This document shows, piece after piece, positions 6,771 through 15,454 of a stretch of DNA of 33,058 nucleotides. This DNA comes from Streptomyces palmae (GTDB lineage Bacteria > Actinomycetota > Actinomycetes > Streptomycetales > Streptomycetaceae): positions 1-33,058 of the forward strand of contig NZ_SRID01000030.1 in the NCBI RefSeq assembly GCF_004684805.1. Reading direction: 5' to 3'. The notes under the pieces were generated by a model. The model was not told the origin of the DNA, did no database searches, and saw only the letters and a program-made list of their open reading frames with translations. The stretch's first letter is position 1, and every line of letters begins with the position of its first letter. A program made the position numbers and the translations under genes.

Positions 6771-9700
6771 TCAGCTCTCCGCGGGGCCCGAAACGGACGA
6801 CAGCGCCTCACTGCCGGCCGCCGCGCTCTTCTTGGCAGCCGTCTTCTTCGCCGTCGTCTTCTTGGCGGCCGTCTTCTTGGCCGTCGTCTTCTTGGCGGCG
6901 GTCTTCTTGGCCGCCGTCTTCTTCGCCGCGGCCTTCTTGGTGGTGGCGGCCTTCTTCGCCGGTGCCTTCTTGGCGGCCGTCTTACGGGCCGTCTTCTTCA
7001 CCGGCGCCTCGGCCTCCGCCACGTCCACCTCGGCCTCGGCGGCCTCAGGGGCCTGCTCCGGCTCGGCGGCGGCCCGCGGGGCCTCCTCGACCGGCTGCTC
7101 CGGCTCGGCGGCGGCCTCGGGCTGGCCGGCCGGGGCGCTGACGACCACCACGGCGGCCTCGGCACCGGCCGGCGAACCCGCCGGCGCGGACGCCTTCCGG
7201 GTCGCCCGGCGACGGGCCCGCGGTGCGGGCGCGGCCGGCGCCTCGACGGCCTCGGCCTCGGCCACCGGGGCAGCCTGCGGCTCCTCGGTCACCACGGCCT
7301 CGACCACCGGCACCTCGGGCGACTCCGGCGCCGCGGGGGCCTCGGCCACCGCGGTCTCGGGCGCCGGGGCCTGCGGCTCCTCGGCGGCCACCGAGGGGGC
7401 ACCTCCCTGCTCGAGCGAAGCCGAGAGCTTGGGGGAGGACTTCCGCGCGGCCTTCGGAGAGCCTGCCGGGGCGGACGCCTTGCGGGTCGCCCGGCGACGG
7501 GTACGGCCGCGGCCGGCCGCGGCCTCCGCCTCGGCGGCGCTGCTGTACAGCTCCTCGTCCGGGGCGAACACAGGCTCCGGCAGCGCCTTGGGCTCGGCGA
7601 TCTCCGCCGCGACCTCGGCCGCCGTCTCCACGGGTGCCGGCTCCGGGGTCGGCGCGGCCTCCTCCGCCACGGGCAGCTGCCCGTCCGGAAGCTCGTGCTC
7701 GTGCTGCGGAGCGCCCTTCTTCTTCTTGCGCTTGCCGCCACCGCCGACCGAGGACGGCTGGTCCATGTGCACGATCACGCCGCGCCCGTTGCAGTGCACG
7801 CAGGACTCGGAGAAGGACTCCAGCAGACCCTGGCCCACCCGCTTGCGGGTCATCTGCACCAGGCCCAGCGAGGTGACCTCGGCCACCTGGTGCTTGGTCC
7901 GGTCCCGGCCCAGGCACTCCAGCAGCCGCCGCAGCACCAGGTCCCGGTTGGACTCCAGCACCATGTCGATGAAGTCGATCACGATGATGCCGCCCAGGTC
8001 GCGCAGCCGCAGCTGGCGCACGATCTCCTCGGCCGCCTCCAGGTTGTTCCTGGTGACCGTCTCCTCCAGGTTGCCGCCCTGGCCGGTGAACTTGCCGGTG
8101 TTGACGTCGACCACGACCATCGCCTCGGTCCGGTCGATCACCAGCGAACCACCGCTGGGCAGCCAGACCTTGCGGTCCAGCGCCTTCATCAGCTGCTCGT
8201 CGATCCGGTACGTGGCGAACACGTCCACGTCCGAAGTCCACTTCTGCAGACGGTCGACGAGGTCCGGCGCGACATGCGAGACATAGCCGTGAATGGTCTC
8301 CCAGGCGCCGTCACCGCTCACGATGACCTTGGAGAAGTCCTCGTTGAAGATGTCGCGGACCACCCGGACGGTCATGTCCGGCTCGCCGTACAGCAGCGAG
8401 GGAGCGTTGCCGCTCTTCGCCTTCTTCTGGATCTCCTCCCACTGCGCCTGGAGCCGCTGCACGTCGCGGGCCAGCTCGTCCTCGCTCGCGCCCTCGGCGG
8501 CGGTGCGCACGATCACGCCCGCGTCCTCAGGGACGATTTTCTTGAGGATCTGCTTCAGGCGCGCCCGCTCGGTGTCCGGCAGCTTGCGGCTGATGCCGGT
8601 CATCGAGCCCTCGGGCACGTACACCAGGTAGCGGCCGGGGAGCGAGACCTGGCTGGTCAGCCGGGCGCCCTTGTGGCCGATCGGGTCCTTGGTGACCTGC
8701 ACCAGCACGGACTGGCCGGACTTCAACGCGGTCTCGATGCGGCGCGGGCCGTTGGCCAGGCCGAGCGCCTCGAAGTTCACCTCGCCCGCGTACAGCACGG
8801 CGTTGCGGCCCTTGCCGATGTCGACGAAGGCGGCCTCCATGGACGGCAGCACGTTCTGGACCTTGCCCAGGTAGACGTTGCCGACGTAGCTGGTGGCCTG
8901 CTCCTTGTTGACGAAGTGCTCGACGAGGACGTTGTCCTCCAGCACGCCGATCTGGGTGCGCTCGCCGCTCTGCCGGACGACCATCACCCGCTCGACGGCC
9001 TCGCGGCGCGCCAGGAACTCCGCCTCGGTGATGATCGGCACCCGGCGGCGGCCCTGCTCGCGGCCCTCGCGGCGGCGCTGCTTCTTGGCCTCCAGACGGG
9101 TCGAGCCCTTGATGGACTGCACCTCGTCCGCGCTGGTGCCCTCTTCCCGCTTGCGCGGCTCGCGGACCTTGACGACCGTGCGCTCCGGGTCGTCCGTGCC
9201 CGACTCGGCCTCCAGCGCGTCCCCGCTGCGGCGACGGCGCCGACGGCGGCGACGGCTGCTGCTGGTGCCGGCGCCGAGCCCCGACTCCTCGGCCTCGGGC
9301 TCCTCGGCCTCAGCCTCGGCCTCCGGGCCCTCCTCCTCGGACGGCTCCTCGCCGCCCTCGGCCTCCAGGGCCTCTCCGCGGCGGCGGCGACGGCCGCCTC
9401 GGCGACGGCGGCGGGACGGGCGCTCGCCCGACTCCTCGTCGCCGTGCTCCTCGACCTCGTACTCGGCCTCCTGCTCGGGCTCCTCGGCGGGCTCCTCGAC
9501 CGGCTCGGCCTCCTGGACCTCCACGTGCTCCTCGACCGGCTCACCGCGGCGGCGACGGCGGCGACGGCCGGCCGTGGCGCGCGGCGGCTCCTCGTCCTCG
9601 GTCTCCTCCTCGACGCTCTGCTCGGCCTCGGCCTCGGCGGCGGCCGCGGCGGCGGCGGTCTCCGGGGTCTGGAACATCGGCTCGGCGAAGACCGGCGCCT

Positions 9701-10811
9701 GGAACACGGCGGTCGGCGGCCGGACGGCCCGGCGGCGGGTGCGTCCGGGAGCCACCGGCTCCTCCTCGGCCTCGGCCTGCGGCTCGGCCGGTGCCGCGGC
9801 GGCGGGCTCGGCCACGGCCGGCGCCTCGGCCTGCGGCGCGCTGACCTTGCGGACCGCCCGGCGCCGGACCCGGCGCGGGCCGCCCTCGGCGGGGGCCTCG
9901 GTCTCGGCGGCTGCCTCGGGGGCGGCGGCCTCCACCACGGCCTCCGGCGCCTCGGCGGGCGTCTCGGCCTGCTCGGCCTCGACGACCGCGGGCGAACCGG
10001 CGGGCGCGGTCGCCTTACGGGTGGCACGGCGGCGGGTACGGGCCGGCCTGGCCTCGGCGGCCTCCGGCTCGGCGGCCACCTCGGCCACCGGCTCGGCGAC
10101 CGGCGTCACGACAGCCTCCACGGCCTCAACCTCGGAGGCAGCCGGCGAACCAGCGGGCGCCGTGGCCTTACGGGTCGCACGACGACGCGTACGCACCGGC
10201 TTCACCTCGGCGGCCTCCGGCTCGGCGGCCACCTCGGCCACCGGCTCGGCGACCGGCGTCACGACAGCCTCCACGGCCTCAACCTCGGAGGCAGCCGGCG
10301 AACCAGCGGGCGCCGTGGCCTTACGGGTCGCACGACGACGCGTACGCACCGGCTTCACCTCGGCGGCCTCCGGCTCGGCGGCCACCTCGGCCACCGGCTC
10401 GGCGACCGGCGTCACAGCAGCCTCGGCGGTCTGGACAGGTTCGGCCCCCGAAGCGGGCGGACCGGCGGGCGCCATCGCCTTGCGGGTCGCACGGCGACGG
10501 GTACGCGCCGGCTGGGCCTCGGCGGCCTCCGGCTCGGCGGCCACCTCGGTCTCCGGCTCGTCGGGCTCGACGGGCTCTATGGGACGTGCCACGACCTCGG
10601 CCGCGGCCGGCGCGGGGCTGGAAGCCGAGGCGCTGCCGGCGCTCGGCGGTCCGGCCGGGCGGGATGCCACGCGGCGACGGCGGCGCGGCGGCAGGGTGTC
10701 GCTGGGACTGTTGTTCTCGGACAGCGGAGCGGGGGCGGTGGCGCGCTGCGCCCCCGTCCCCCCGGCTTCCGATCGTTCCTGCGGCTCAGTGGGCTCAATT
10801 GGTTCGAGCAT
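6771..10811 (-). CDS. rne: Ribonuclease E/G with long low-complexity arms
   Basis: Endoribonuclease of mRNA decay and rRNA/tRNA processing. The start is taken at the ATG at 10811 (MLEPIEPTEP), with GGGAG about 10 nt upstream; an in-frame TTG at 10973 is less likely. The product has 1346 residues. A disordered, acidic and arginine-rich N-terminal arm (about 1-590) contains 51-residue repeats with the motif RTRRRATRKATAPAGSP, plus runs of 8-9 arginines. The catalytic core spans about 600-1020: an S1 domain, metal-binding DVNTG (near 900) and IDFIDM (near 944), and the zinc-link CVHC (near 1004), all intact. The C-terminal arm carries further RRRATRKASAPAGSP copies and ends in a histone-H1-like KKTAAKKTTAKK tail of about 65 residues. 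A core flanked by two arms is the known streptomycete RNase E layout, where the arms bind partners such as PNPase. Oddities are a perfect 153-bp tandem duplication and a dispersed repeat inside the reading frame. Confidence 0.95.
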   Translation of the reverse strand: MLEPIEPTEPQERSEAGGTGAQRATAPAPLSENNSPSDTLPPRRRRRVASRPAGPPSAGSASASSPAPAAAEVVARPIEPVEPDEPETEVAAEPEAAEAQPARTRRRATRKAMAPAGPPASGAEPVQTAEAAVTPVAEPVAEVAAEPEAAEVKPVRTRRRATRKATAPAGSPAASEVEAVEAVVTPVAEPVAEVAAEPEAAEVKPVRTRRRATRKATAPAGSPAASEVEAVEAVVTPVAEPVAEVAAEPEAAEARPARTRRRATRKATAPAGSPAVVEAEQAETPAEAPEAVVEAAAPEAAAETEAPAEGGPRRVRRRAVRKVSAPQAEAPAVAEPAAAAPAEPQAEAEEEPVAPGRTRRRAVRPPTAVFQAPVFAEPMFQTPETAAAAAAAEAEAEQSVEEETEDEEPPRATAGRRRRRRRGEPVEEHVEVQEAEPVEEPAEEPEQEAEYEVEEHGDEESGERPSRRRRRGGRRRRRGEALEAEGGEEPSEEEGPEAEAEAEEPEAEESGLGAGTSSSRRRRRRRRRSGDALEAESGTDDPERTVVKVREPRKREEGTSADEVQSIKGSTRLEAKKQRRREGREQGRRRVPIITEAEFLARREAVERVMVVRQSGERTQIGVLEDNVLVEHFVNKEQATSYVGNVYLGKVQNVLPSMEAAFVDIGKGRNAVLYAGEVNFEALGLANGPRRIETALKSGQSVLVQVTKDPIGHKGARLTSQVSLPGRYLVYVPEGSMTGISRKLPDTERARLKQILKKIVPEDAGVIVRTAAEGASEDELARDVQRLQAQWEEIQKKAKSGNAPSLLYGEPDMTVRVVRDIFNEDFSKVIVSGDGAWETIHGYVSHVAPDLVDRLQKWTSDVDVFATYRIDEQLMKALDRKVWLPSGGSLVIDRTEAMVVVDVNTGKFTGQGGNLEETVTRNNLEAAEEIVRQLRLRDLGGIIVIDFIDMVLESNRDLVLRRLLECLGRDRTKHQVAEVTSLGLVQMTRKRVGQGLLESFSESCVHCNGRGVIVHMDQPSSVGGGGKRKKKKGAPQHEHELPDGQLPVAEEAAPTPEPAPVETAAEVAAEIAEPKALPEPVFAPDEELYSSAAEAEAAAGRGRTRRRATRKASAPAGSPKAARKSSPKLSASLEQGGAPSVAAEEPQAPAPETAVAEAPAAPESPEVPVVEAVVTEEPQAAPVAEAEAVEAPAAPAPRARRRATRKASAPAGSPAGAEAAVVVVSAPAGQPEAAAEPEQPVEEAPRAAAEPEQAPEAAEAEVDVAEAEAPVKKTARKTAAKKAPAKKAATTKKAAAKKTAAKKTAAKKTTAKKTAAKKTTAKKTAAKKSAAAGSEALSSVSGPAES
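7394..7438. repeat. Dispersed streptomycete palindromic repeat inside rne
   Basis: The segment forms a hairpin: CCTCCC (7402-7407) pairs with GGGAGG (7433-7438), and GCTC (7409-7412) with GAGC (7425-7428). On the minus strand it contains CCCCAAGCTCTCGGCTTCGC followed by TCGAGCAGGGAGGTGCCCCC. From memory, this matches a repeat found many times in streptomycete genomes, mostly between genes. Here it is in frame and encodes KSSPKLSASLEQGGAPS in the C-terminal arm of RNase E. Confidence 0.7.
10078..10383. repeat. Perfect tandem duplication, 2 x 153 bp, in rne
   Basis: Bases 10078-10230 and 10231-10383 appear identical over all 153 positions (51 codons), so the reading frame is kept. Each unit encodes one RTRRRATRKATAPAGSP module. 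The next stretch (from 10384) begins with the same bases and then diverges, and a more diverged copy precedes 10078, making about four modules in a row. Identity at synonymous positions suggests a recent duplication or gene conversion. Confidence 0.9.
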
Positions 10812-11030
10812 GCGGGCGGTTCTCCCGTCACGCTCCCGGGGCGCCGCGTCCGGTCCGGCCAGGGTCCGCGTGATGAGCGCGGTACCGGCTGTCCGGGGCG
10901 CGGGCGCCGCACGGGAGCTGTCGTCTCGCTCGCCAGGTCCGTTTCTGCGGACCGGCGAAAGTCTCCTGGTCAATGCGCCTGCCGGACCCGGGTGGCTCCC
11001 TGGTGCTTCGGCGGCGCTTCGACGACGGTC

Positions 11031-11834
11031 CTACGCGGAACCTTCCGGCGCCGGCGCGGCGGTGCCCCTCGGTGAGGCCGGGTGGAGGTCAGTCCGGGCG
11101 GCCGTGGTTGGGGCGGCCATGACTGCCTCGCGATCGGGCGCGAGCGGGTCGGTCACCGTGCCGGTCTCCTCATCGAGCAGCCCCTGCGCCAGCCTGGTCA
11201 CCGCTGCGGGGACCGGCGGCGCCAGGTCGGCCGTAGCGCGGAGGCCGGACAGGACGTCGTCAGGTCGAACGGCAGGTGTCCCGTGCCGTACAACCAGCCG
11301 CAGTATCGCACAGGCACCCTCGCCTGGCCTATCGGCTGTCGGCGCGAGCGCCTCGAGCTGTGCCACCGCGGCACGGGCGTCGAAGGTTCGCAACCCGTTT
11401 TTGGTTCGGCGCTCGACCTCCACGGTCTCCGCCGCGAGGAAGGCCGCCACGGCGCGCTCGGCCTGCTCGTGCCGGACCCCGTCGAGCCGGATCTCCCAGA
11501 CGGACGCCTGGAGGCGGTCGGCGAGACCCGAGGTACGTGCCTCGACCGCGTCGACGACGTCAAGGCCGTCCGGCAGCGATTCGTCGAGCAGCTCACGCAG
11601 CGTCGCGGGCTCCCGCACCTCAGTGAGCTGGATCTCCAGATACTCGGCCTCGCTGCCGGTGCCGGTGGGTGCGGCATTGGCGTACGACACCTTCGGGTGC
11701 GGGGTGAAGCCCGCCGAGTACGCCATGGGTACCTCGGCGCGGCGCAGCGCCCGCTCGAAGGCGCGCTGGAAGTCGCGGTGGCTGGTGAACCGGAGGCGGC
11801 CGCGCTTGGTGTAGCGCAGTCGGATGCGCTGCAC
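11031..11834 (-). CDS. DUF2344 / TIGR03936 radical-SAM-linked protein
   Basis: Member of the DUF2344 family, usually encoded beside, or fused to, the TIGR03960-type B12-binding radical SAM protein; the shared biochemical role is unknown. Recognisable features are RLRYTKRGRLRFTSHRDFQR at the N-terminus and AYSAGFTPHPKVSYANA soon after. The GTG at 11834 gives 267 residues but has only a pyrimidine-rich sequence upstream. The same frame is open back to a TGA at 11883-11885, and within that stretch a CTG at 11876 has AAGGA 10 nt upstream, so the true start may be that CTG (281 residues, adding LGKRQPEGPPPP...). The partner radical SAM gene is about 4 kb away at 15768. The gene ends 219 bp before rne. 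Confidence 0.88.
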   Translation of the reverse strand: MQRIRLRYTKRGRLRFTSHRDFQRAFERALRRAEVPMAYSAGFTPHPKVSYANAAPTGTGSEAEYLEIQLTEVREPATLRELLDESLPDGLDVVDAVEARTSGLADRLQASVWEIRLDGVRHEQAERAVAAFLAAETVEVERRTKNGLRTFDARAAVAQLEALAPTADRPGEGACAILRLVVRHGTPAVRPDDVLSGLRATADLAPPVPAAVTRLAQGLLDEETGTVTDPLAPDREAVMAAPTTAARTDLHPASPRGTAAPAPEGSA

Positions 11835-11974
11835 CGCGGGTGCGGGCGGGGGGCCTTCGGGCTGTCGCTTGCCCAGTGTCGTTCAGTCCTTCGTGAGTGC
11901 CGTCGTACTGCTACCTAGAGTACGTGCCCCGGCGGCCGGCGGTTCCCGCCGGGGCTCGGCCCGGGGGACTCGGG

Positions 11975-12736
11975 CTACCGGCGGGGCGCGCCGAGGAGTG
12001 CCCGGCGCACCTCGCGCAGGGCCTGCCGCACCGCCCGGGAGACCGGGCGCCACAGCCCGTCGCGGATCCCGGTCAGGACCGGCCGCAGCAGGGTGCGCCA
12101 GACCCATCCGACGGGCACCACGACGAGCAGGCGGAACACGGTGCTGACGCAGCTCCACAGGGAGCGGCTGATGTGGCCGGCCACATGCCAGGCCCAGGCG
12201 AACACCGCCCCGATCCCCCGCAGCACCGGCCCCAGGACGTAGCGCCACAGCGCGAGCAGGGGGAGCACCAGGGTGTACCGGACGACGAGGGTGAGGAGCG
12301 CCCACAGGCCGCGTGCCATCCAGCTGACGGCGTGCCCGACGGGGGTCAGCACCCAGCGGTAGAGCGCGACCAGCGGCACGACGAGCAGGTAGTGGAGCAG
12401 CCGGCGCAGTCCGCGGCCGAGCGGGGTGAGCAGCACCCGGTAGAGCCAGGCCAGCGGGGCGACCACCAGAGTGTGCAGCAGCCAGGCCAGCGCGGTGGCG
12501 ACGGCTCGCAGCGGTATGAGGACGAAGACCTTCAGCAGCCAGCCCAGGGCCCGGCCCACCGGTGCCAGCACCCAGCGGTACAGCGCCCGGCAGCAGGCCG
12601 TCAACGCGTCCCACAGCAGCCGCAGCGGTAGCACCACGATCACCGCCAGGATCTGCACCGGCAGTCGGATCGCCTTGGTCAGGCAGCCCTCCCCCGGCTC
12701 CGGACGCGGCCCTGGCCTTGTCGTGTACGCGTGCAT
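11975..12736 (-). CDS. Membrane protein with repeated YRWVLxPVG-type motif, unknown function
   Basis: I do not recognise a named family. The 253-residue product is almost entirely hydrophobic and aromatic with scattered arginines, ending in a basic tail. A motif (Y/W)R-x-(V/L)L-x-P-(V/L) recurs at least five times: near residues 53 (YRWVLAPVG), 99 (YRVLLTPLG), 126 (YRWVLTPVG), 164 (WRYVLGPVL) and 213 (WRTLLRPVL), at irregular spacing of 27-49 residues. The hydrophobic segments are interrupted by arginines, which suggests in-plane amphipathic helices or re-entrant hairpins rather than a classical multi-span transporter. The ATG start has no strong ribosome-binding site. It lies between the DUF2344 gene and the PP2C phosphatase on the same strand; the flanking gaps are 140 and 81 bp, so co-transcription with the phosphatase is possible. 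Confidence 0.75.
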   Translation of the reverse strand: MHAYTTRPGPRPEPGEGCLTKAIRLPVQILAVIVVLPLRLLWDALTACCRALYRWVLAPVGRALGWLLKVFVLIPLRAVATALAWLLHTLVVAPLAWLYRVLLTPLGRGLRRLLHYLLVVPLVALYRWVLTPVGHAVSWMARGLWALLTLVVRYTLVLPLLALWRYVLGPVLRGIGAVFAWAWHVAGHISRSLWSCVSTVFRLLVVVPVGWVWRTLLRPVLTGIRDGLWRPVSRAVRQALREVRRALLGAPRR

Positions 12737-12817
12737 CCCGGCAAGCCTAGGGGATCCGGCGGCGGCCCCGGCGCCCCAGGTCGCGGGGGCCGTGCGGACG
12801 GCCGCCGGGCGATCCGG

Positions 12818-15439
12818 TCAGCGCTGGGGCGGGGTGGGGCGTACGGCGAGCACGGCGATGTCATCGGTGCTGTCGGCGCCGAATTCGATGATCAGTTCGT
12901 CGCAGAAGACGTCCAGGGGTTCCCGCGCGTACTCGGTCGTGTACCGCCGGAGCCGGTTCATGGCGTCCTCCAGGGACTCTCCGCGGCGTTCGATCAGGCC
13001 GTCGGTGAAGAACAGCAGGGTGGAGTGGGGCGGCAGCGCCTCGACGGCGGTGGGGCGGGGCAGGTCCGCGTCCATGCCGATCAGCAGGCCGTTGCCCGAG
13101 ACCAGGTAGTGGGTTTCGCCCTCCCGGGTGGTGAGCAGGGGCGGCAGATGGCCGGCGGAGGAGTAGTGGAGGCTGCTCCCCCCGCCTCCGTCCTTCTTGA
13201 GCAGGGCGTAGACGCAGGTGCCCGTCGCCTGGGGATCGAGGATCTGGCTCGCGCGGTCCAGCCGGTGCAGGACCTCCCCGGGCGGTTCCGGGCGGTCGAC
13301 GGCGAGGCCGCGCAGCATGTTGCGCAGGGTGCTCATGGAGACGGCGGCCGTGAGGTCGTGGCCGGTCACGTCCCCGATGACCAGCACGGTGTCGCCGCCG
13401 GGCAGGACGAAGGCGTCGTACCAGTCGCCGCCGACCACGGCGGTGGTGCTGGAGGGCAGATAGCGGGCGGCCAGCTCCACATGCCCGGCCCGGGGCAGCT
13501 CGGGCAGCAAGGCGCGCTGGAGGTGTTCGGCGTTGGAGTGGGTGTGGTGGTGCAGCAGGGCGTTGTCCACCCCCAGGGCGATGGCCCGGGCCAACTCCGC
13601 GACCAGGAGGATGTCCTCCTTGGTGAACGGGTTCGCCTCCCGCACCCGGACCAGGGTCAGCGCGCCGATGACCTCCCGCTGGGCCCGCAGCGGAGCGATG
13701 ATGGCGCTGTCGCCCCCCAGCTCCTCCATCAGCTCCAGTTGCCGGGCGTCCAGCGGACTGCTCGCCTCGCCGAGCGGGGGGATGTCGGCGACCAGCAGGG
13801 GGCCCGCGCCGCGCAGCGCCCGGGCCAGCGCCACCCGGTCGTTGTCGGACAGCGGCGGGAACCTGCCGTAGTACCTCCCGGGAATCCGCACCTGGGGATC
13901 CTGGTGCGCGATGCAGACCCGCAGCACCTGCCCCTGTTCGTCGAGCAGATCCGCCGCACACCAGTCCGCCAGCTGCCGGGTCAGGACGTGGCACACCCGG
14001 CGCAGTCCCTCGTGCAGATCGAGGGTGCTGGCCAGCGCTCTGCCGGTGTCGGCGAACAGGGACAGCTCCAGCTCCGCCTCGTCGATGTCCCCCTTCTTCG
14101 CGCCCTTCGTCGTGGTCGGCAGGTGCACCGGGCCCGGTACCGGTCGCGTCGCGTACCCGCCGGTCTCCGCGGCACCGGACGCGACGGGAGGAGACGTCGC
14201 CGGGGTGAGCTGGGCGACGAACACGGTGCGCCCGTCGACCGCCTCCTGGGTCTGGATGGCCAGCCGGACCGGGACCAGCCGGCCGTCGCGGTGCAGGGCG
14301 GGGACCGGTATGGATCGGCCCAGGATGCGGGACTCACCGGTGAGCAGCAGCGAGCTGAAGCCCATCCGGTGGCGTTCGCGGAGGTGCTCGGGGATCAGCG
14401 CGGTCAGCCGCTGCCCGAGGAGGTCGTACGCCCGCCAGCCCAGCAGGCCCGCCGCGGCACTGTTCACCGCGATGATCCGGTTGCGGTCGTCGGCCGCGAT
14501 GATCGGCACGTTGGCGGCCTCCGCCTCGCTGGCGTCCCAGGGCGCCAGTTCCGTGGGCGTGGCGCTCGGGGCGCCGGACACCAGCGTCCACGCGGTCGGG
14601 TGGCCGCCGGAGAGCTGGTTGGTGATCTGGTCGAACAGCCAGTGGCGGAAGGCCCGGATCTGCGGCAGGGCCGGCAGGGTGAGCAGGTTTCCCCGCCGTG
14701 CCGCCACATCGGCTTCCTCCAGCACCCTGCGCAGGGTGACCACGCCCGCGGCGGCGTCCACCGGGAACGCGACCAGCAGGGAGAGCGTCGAACTGTCGGG
14801 GGTCTCCTGGCGCACCGCGGCCGTCATGCTCGAGCAGATCATGTTGCTCATGTCCTGAGCGACCACGAGGTCCTCCGGAAGCACCCCGGTCCAGCAGGCG
14901 GTGAACGCCGCGAGGAACAGCTCGCGCAGCGCCCCCTCCCACTGCTGCTGCGCCGCCCAGTACAGGGAGTACGGCACGTCGTTCAGCGTCACGGTCACGG
15001 GTCGGCCGGGGGGCGCCACGGTCTCCCACGCGGAGGTCGGCGGCGCCGGTGCCTGGGGCCACAGTTCGAACCAGACCGACTTCCGGCCCTCGCCGCTGTG
15101 GACGCCATGGCTGGTGGCCAGCTCCTCCACCAGGGCCAGGCCCCGCCCGGTGAGGGCGTAGGGGTGGCGATCGTGCGGCACCAGGCCGCGGTCCGGCCGA
15201 TGATCGCTGACACGCACATGCGCCCGGCCCTCGACGACCCAGGCCGCCACCTCGGCCTCGGTGCGCGCGTGGATCACCGCGTTGGTCATCAGCTCGCCGA
15301 CCAGCAGCTCGGCGGTGTCCACCACCTCCGGCGCGGAACCGGCCAGTACCGACCGTACGAACCGTCGAGCCACCCCGACGTTCTCCGGTGCCGGAGACAG
15401 CCGTCGCGACGGCGCCTCGGGAGGAGGGAAGCTGCCCAT
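12818..15439 (-). CDS. PP2C-type (SpoIIE/RsbU) phosphatase with N-terminal ATPase, PAS and GAF domains
   Basis: Signalling phosphatase, probably acting on anti-anti-sigma (STAS) proteins. With the ATG at 15439 it has 873 residues. In order: a HATPase_c kinase-like domain (about 20-150; ELMTNAVIHA and GRGLALVEELA); a helical region of about 150 residues with no family I recognise; a PAS domain (about 305-415); a GAF domain (about 455-600); and a SpoIIE-type PP2C domain (about 635-870). The metal ligands look intact: GGDWYDAF, IGDVTGHD, FFTDGLIE and DDIAVL. The kinase-like domain is at the N-terminus, whereas in most streptomycete fusions it follows the phosphatase. A GTG at 15547 would add 36 residues, but a -10-like TATCCT lies between the two starts and favours the shorter form. 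No sigma factor or STAS partner is adjacent. Confidence 0.9.
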   Translation of the reverse strand: MGSFPPPEAPSRRLSPAPENVGVARRFVRSVLAGSAPEVVDTAELLVGELMTNAVIHARTEAEVAAWVVEGRAHVRVSDHRPDRGLVPHDRHPYALTGRGLALVEELATSHGVHSGEGRKSVWFELWPQAPAPPTSAWETVAPPGRPVTVTLNDVPYSLYWAAQQQWEGALRELFLAAFTACWTGVLPEDLVVAQDMSNMICSSMTAAVRQETPDSSTLSLLVAFPVDAAAGVVTLRRVLEEADVAARRGNLLTLPALPQIRAFRHWLFDQITNQLSGGHPTAWTLVSGAPSATPTELAPWDASEAEAANVPIIAADDRNRIIAVNSAAAGLLGWRAYDLLGQRLTALIPEHLRERHRMGFSSLLLTGESRILGRSIPVPALHRDGRLVPVRLAIQTQEAVDGRTVFVAQLTPATSPPVASGAAETGGYATRPVPGPVHLPTTTKGAKKGDIDEAELELSLFADTGRALASTLDLHEGLRRVCHVLTRQLADWCAADLLDEQGQVLRVCIAHQDPQVRIPGRYYGRFPPLSDNDRVALARALRGAGPLLVADIPPLGEASSPLDARQLELMEELGGDSAIIAPLRAQREVIGALTLVRVREANPFTKEDILLVAELARAIALGVDNALLHHHTHSNAEHLQRALLPELPRAGHVELAARYLPSSTTAVVGGDWYDAFVLPGGDTVLVIGDVTGHDLTAAVSMSTLRNMLRGLAVDRPEPPGEVLHRLDRASQILDPQATGTCVYALLKKDGGGGSSLHYSSAGHLPPLLTTREGETHYLVSGNGLLIGMDADLPRPTAVEALPPHSTLLFFTDGLIERRGESLEDAMNRLRRYTTEYAREPLDVFCDELIIEFGADSTDDIAVLAVRPTPPQR

Positions 15440-15454
15440 GTGCGCCGGGTGCCC

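Noticed and set aside
10020-10500. CRISPR-like array
   Set aside because: The repeats are 51-codon in-frame coding modules of rne without unique spacers.
10812-10973. 54-residue TTG-initiated extension of RNase E
   Set aside because: The ATG at 10811 has a ribosome-binding site and gives the N-terminus typical of streptomycete RNase E; the extension looks like leader sequence.
6255-11075. Very long plus-strand open frame opposite rne
   Set aside because: Its product is an arginine/glycine/leucine-rich shadow of the repetitive rne sequence. No ribosome-binding site or recognisable domain is visible, and the minus strand encodes a clear RNase E.
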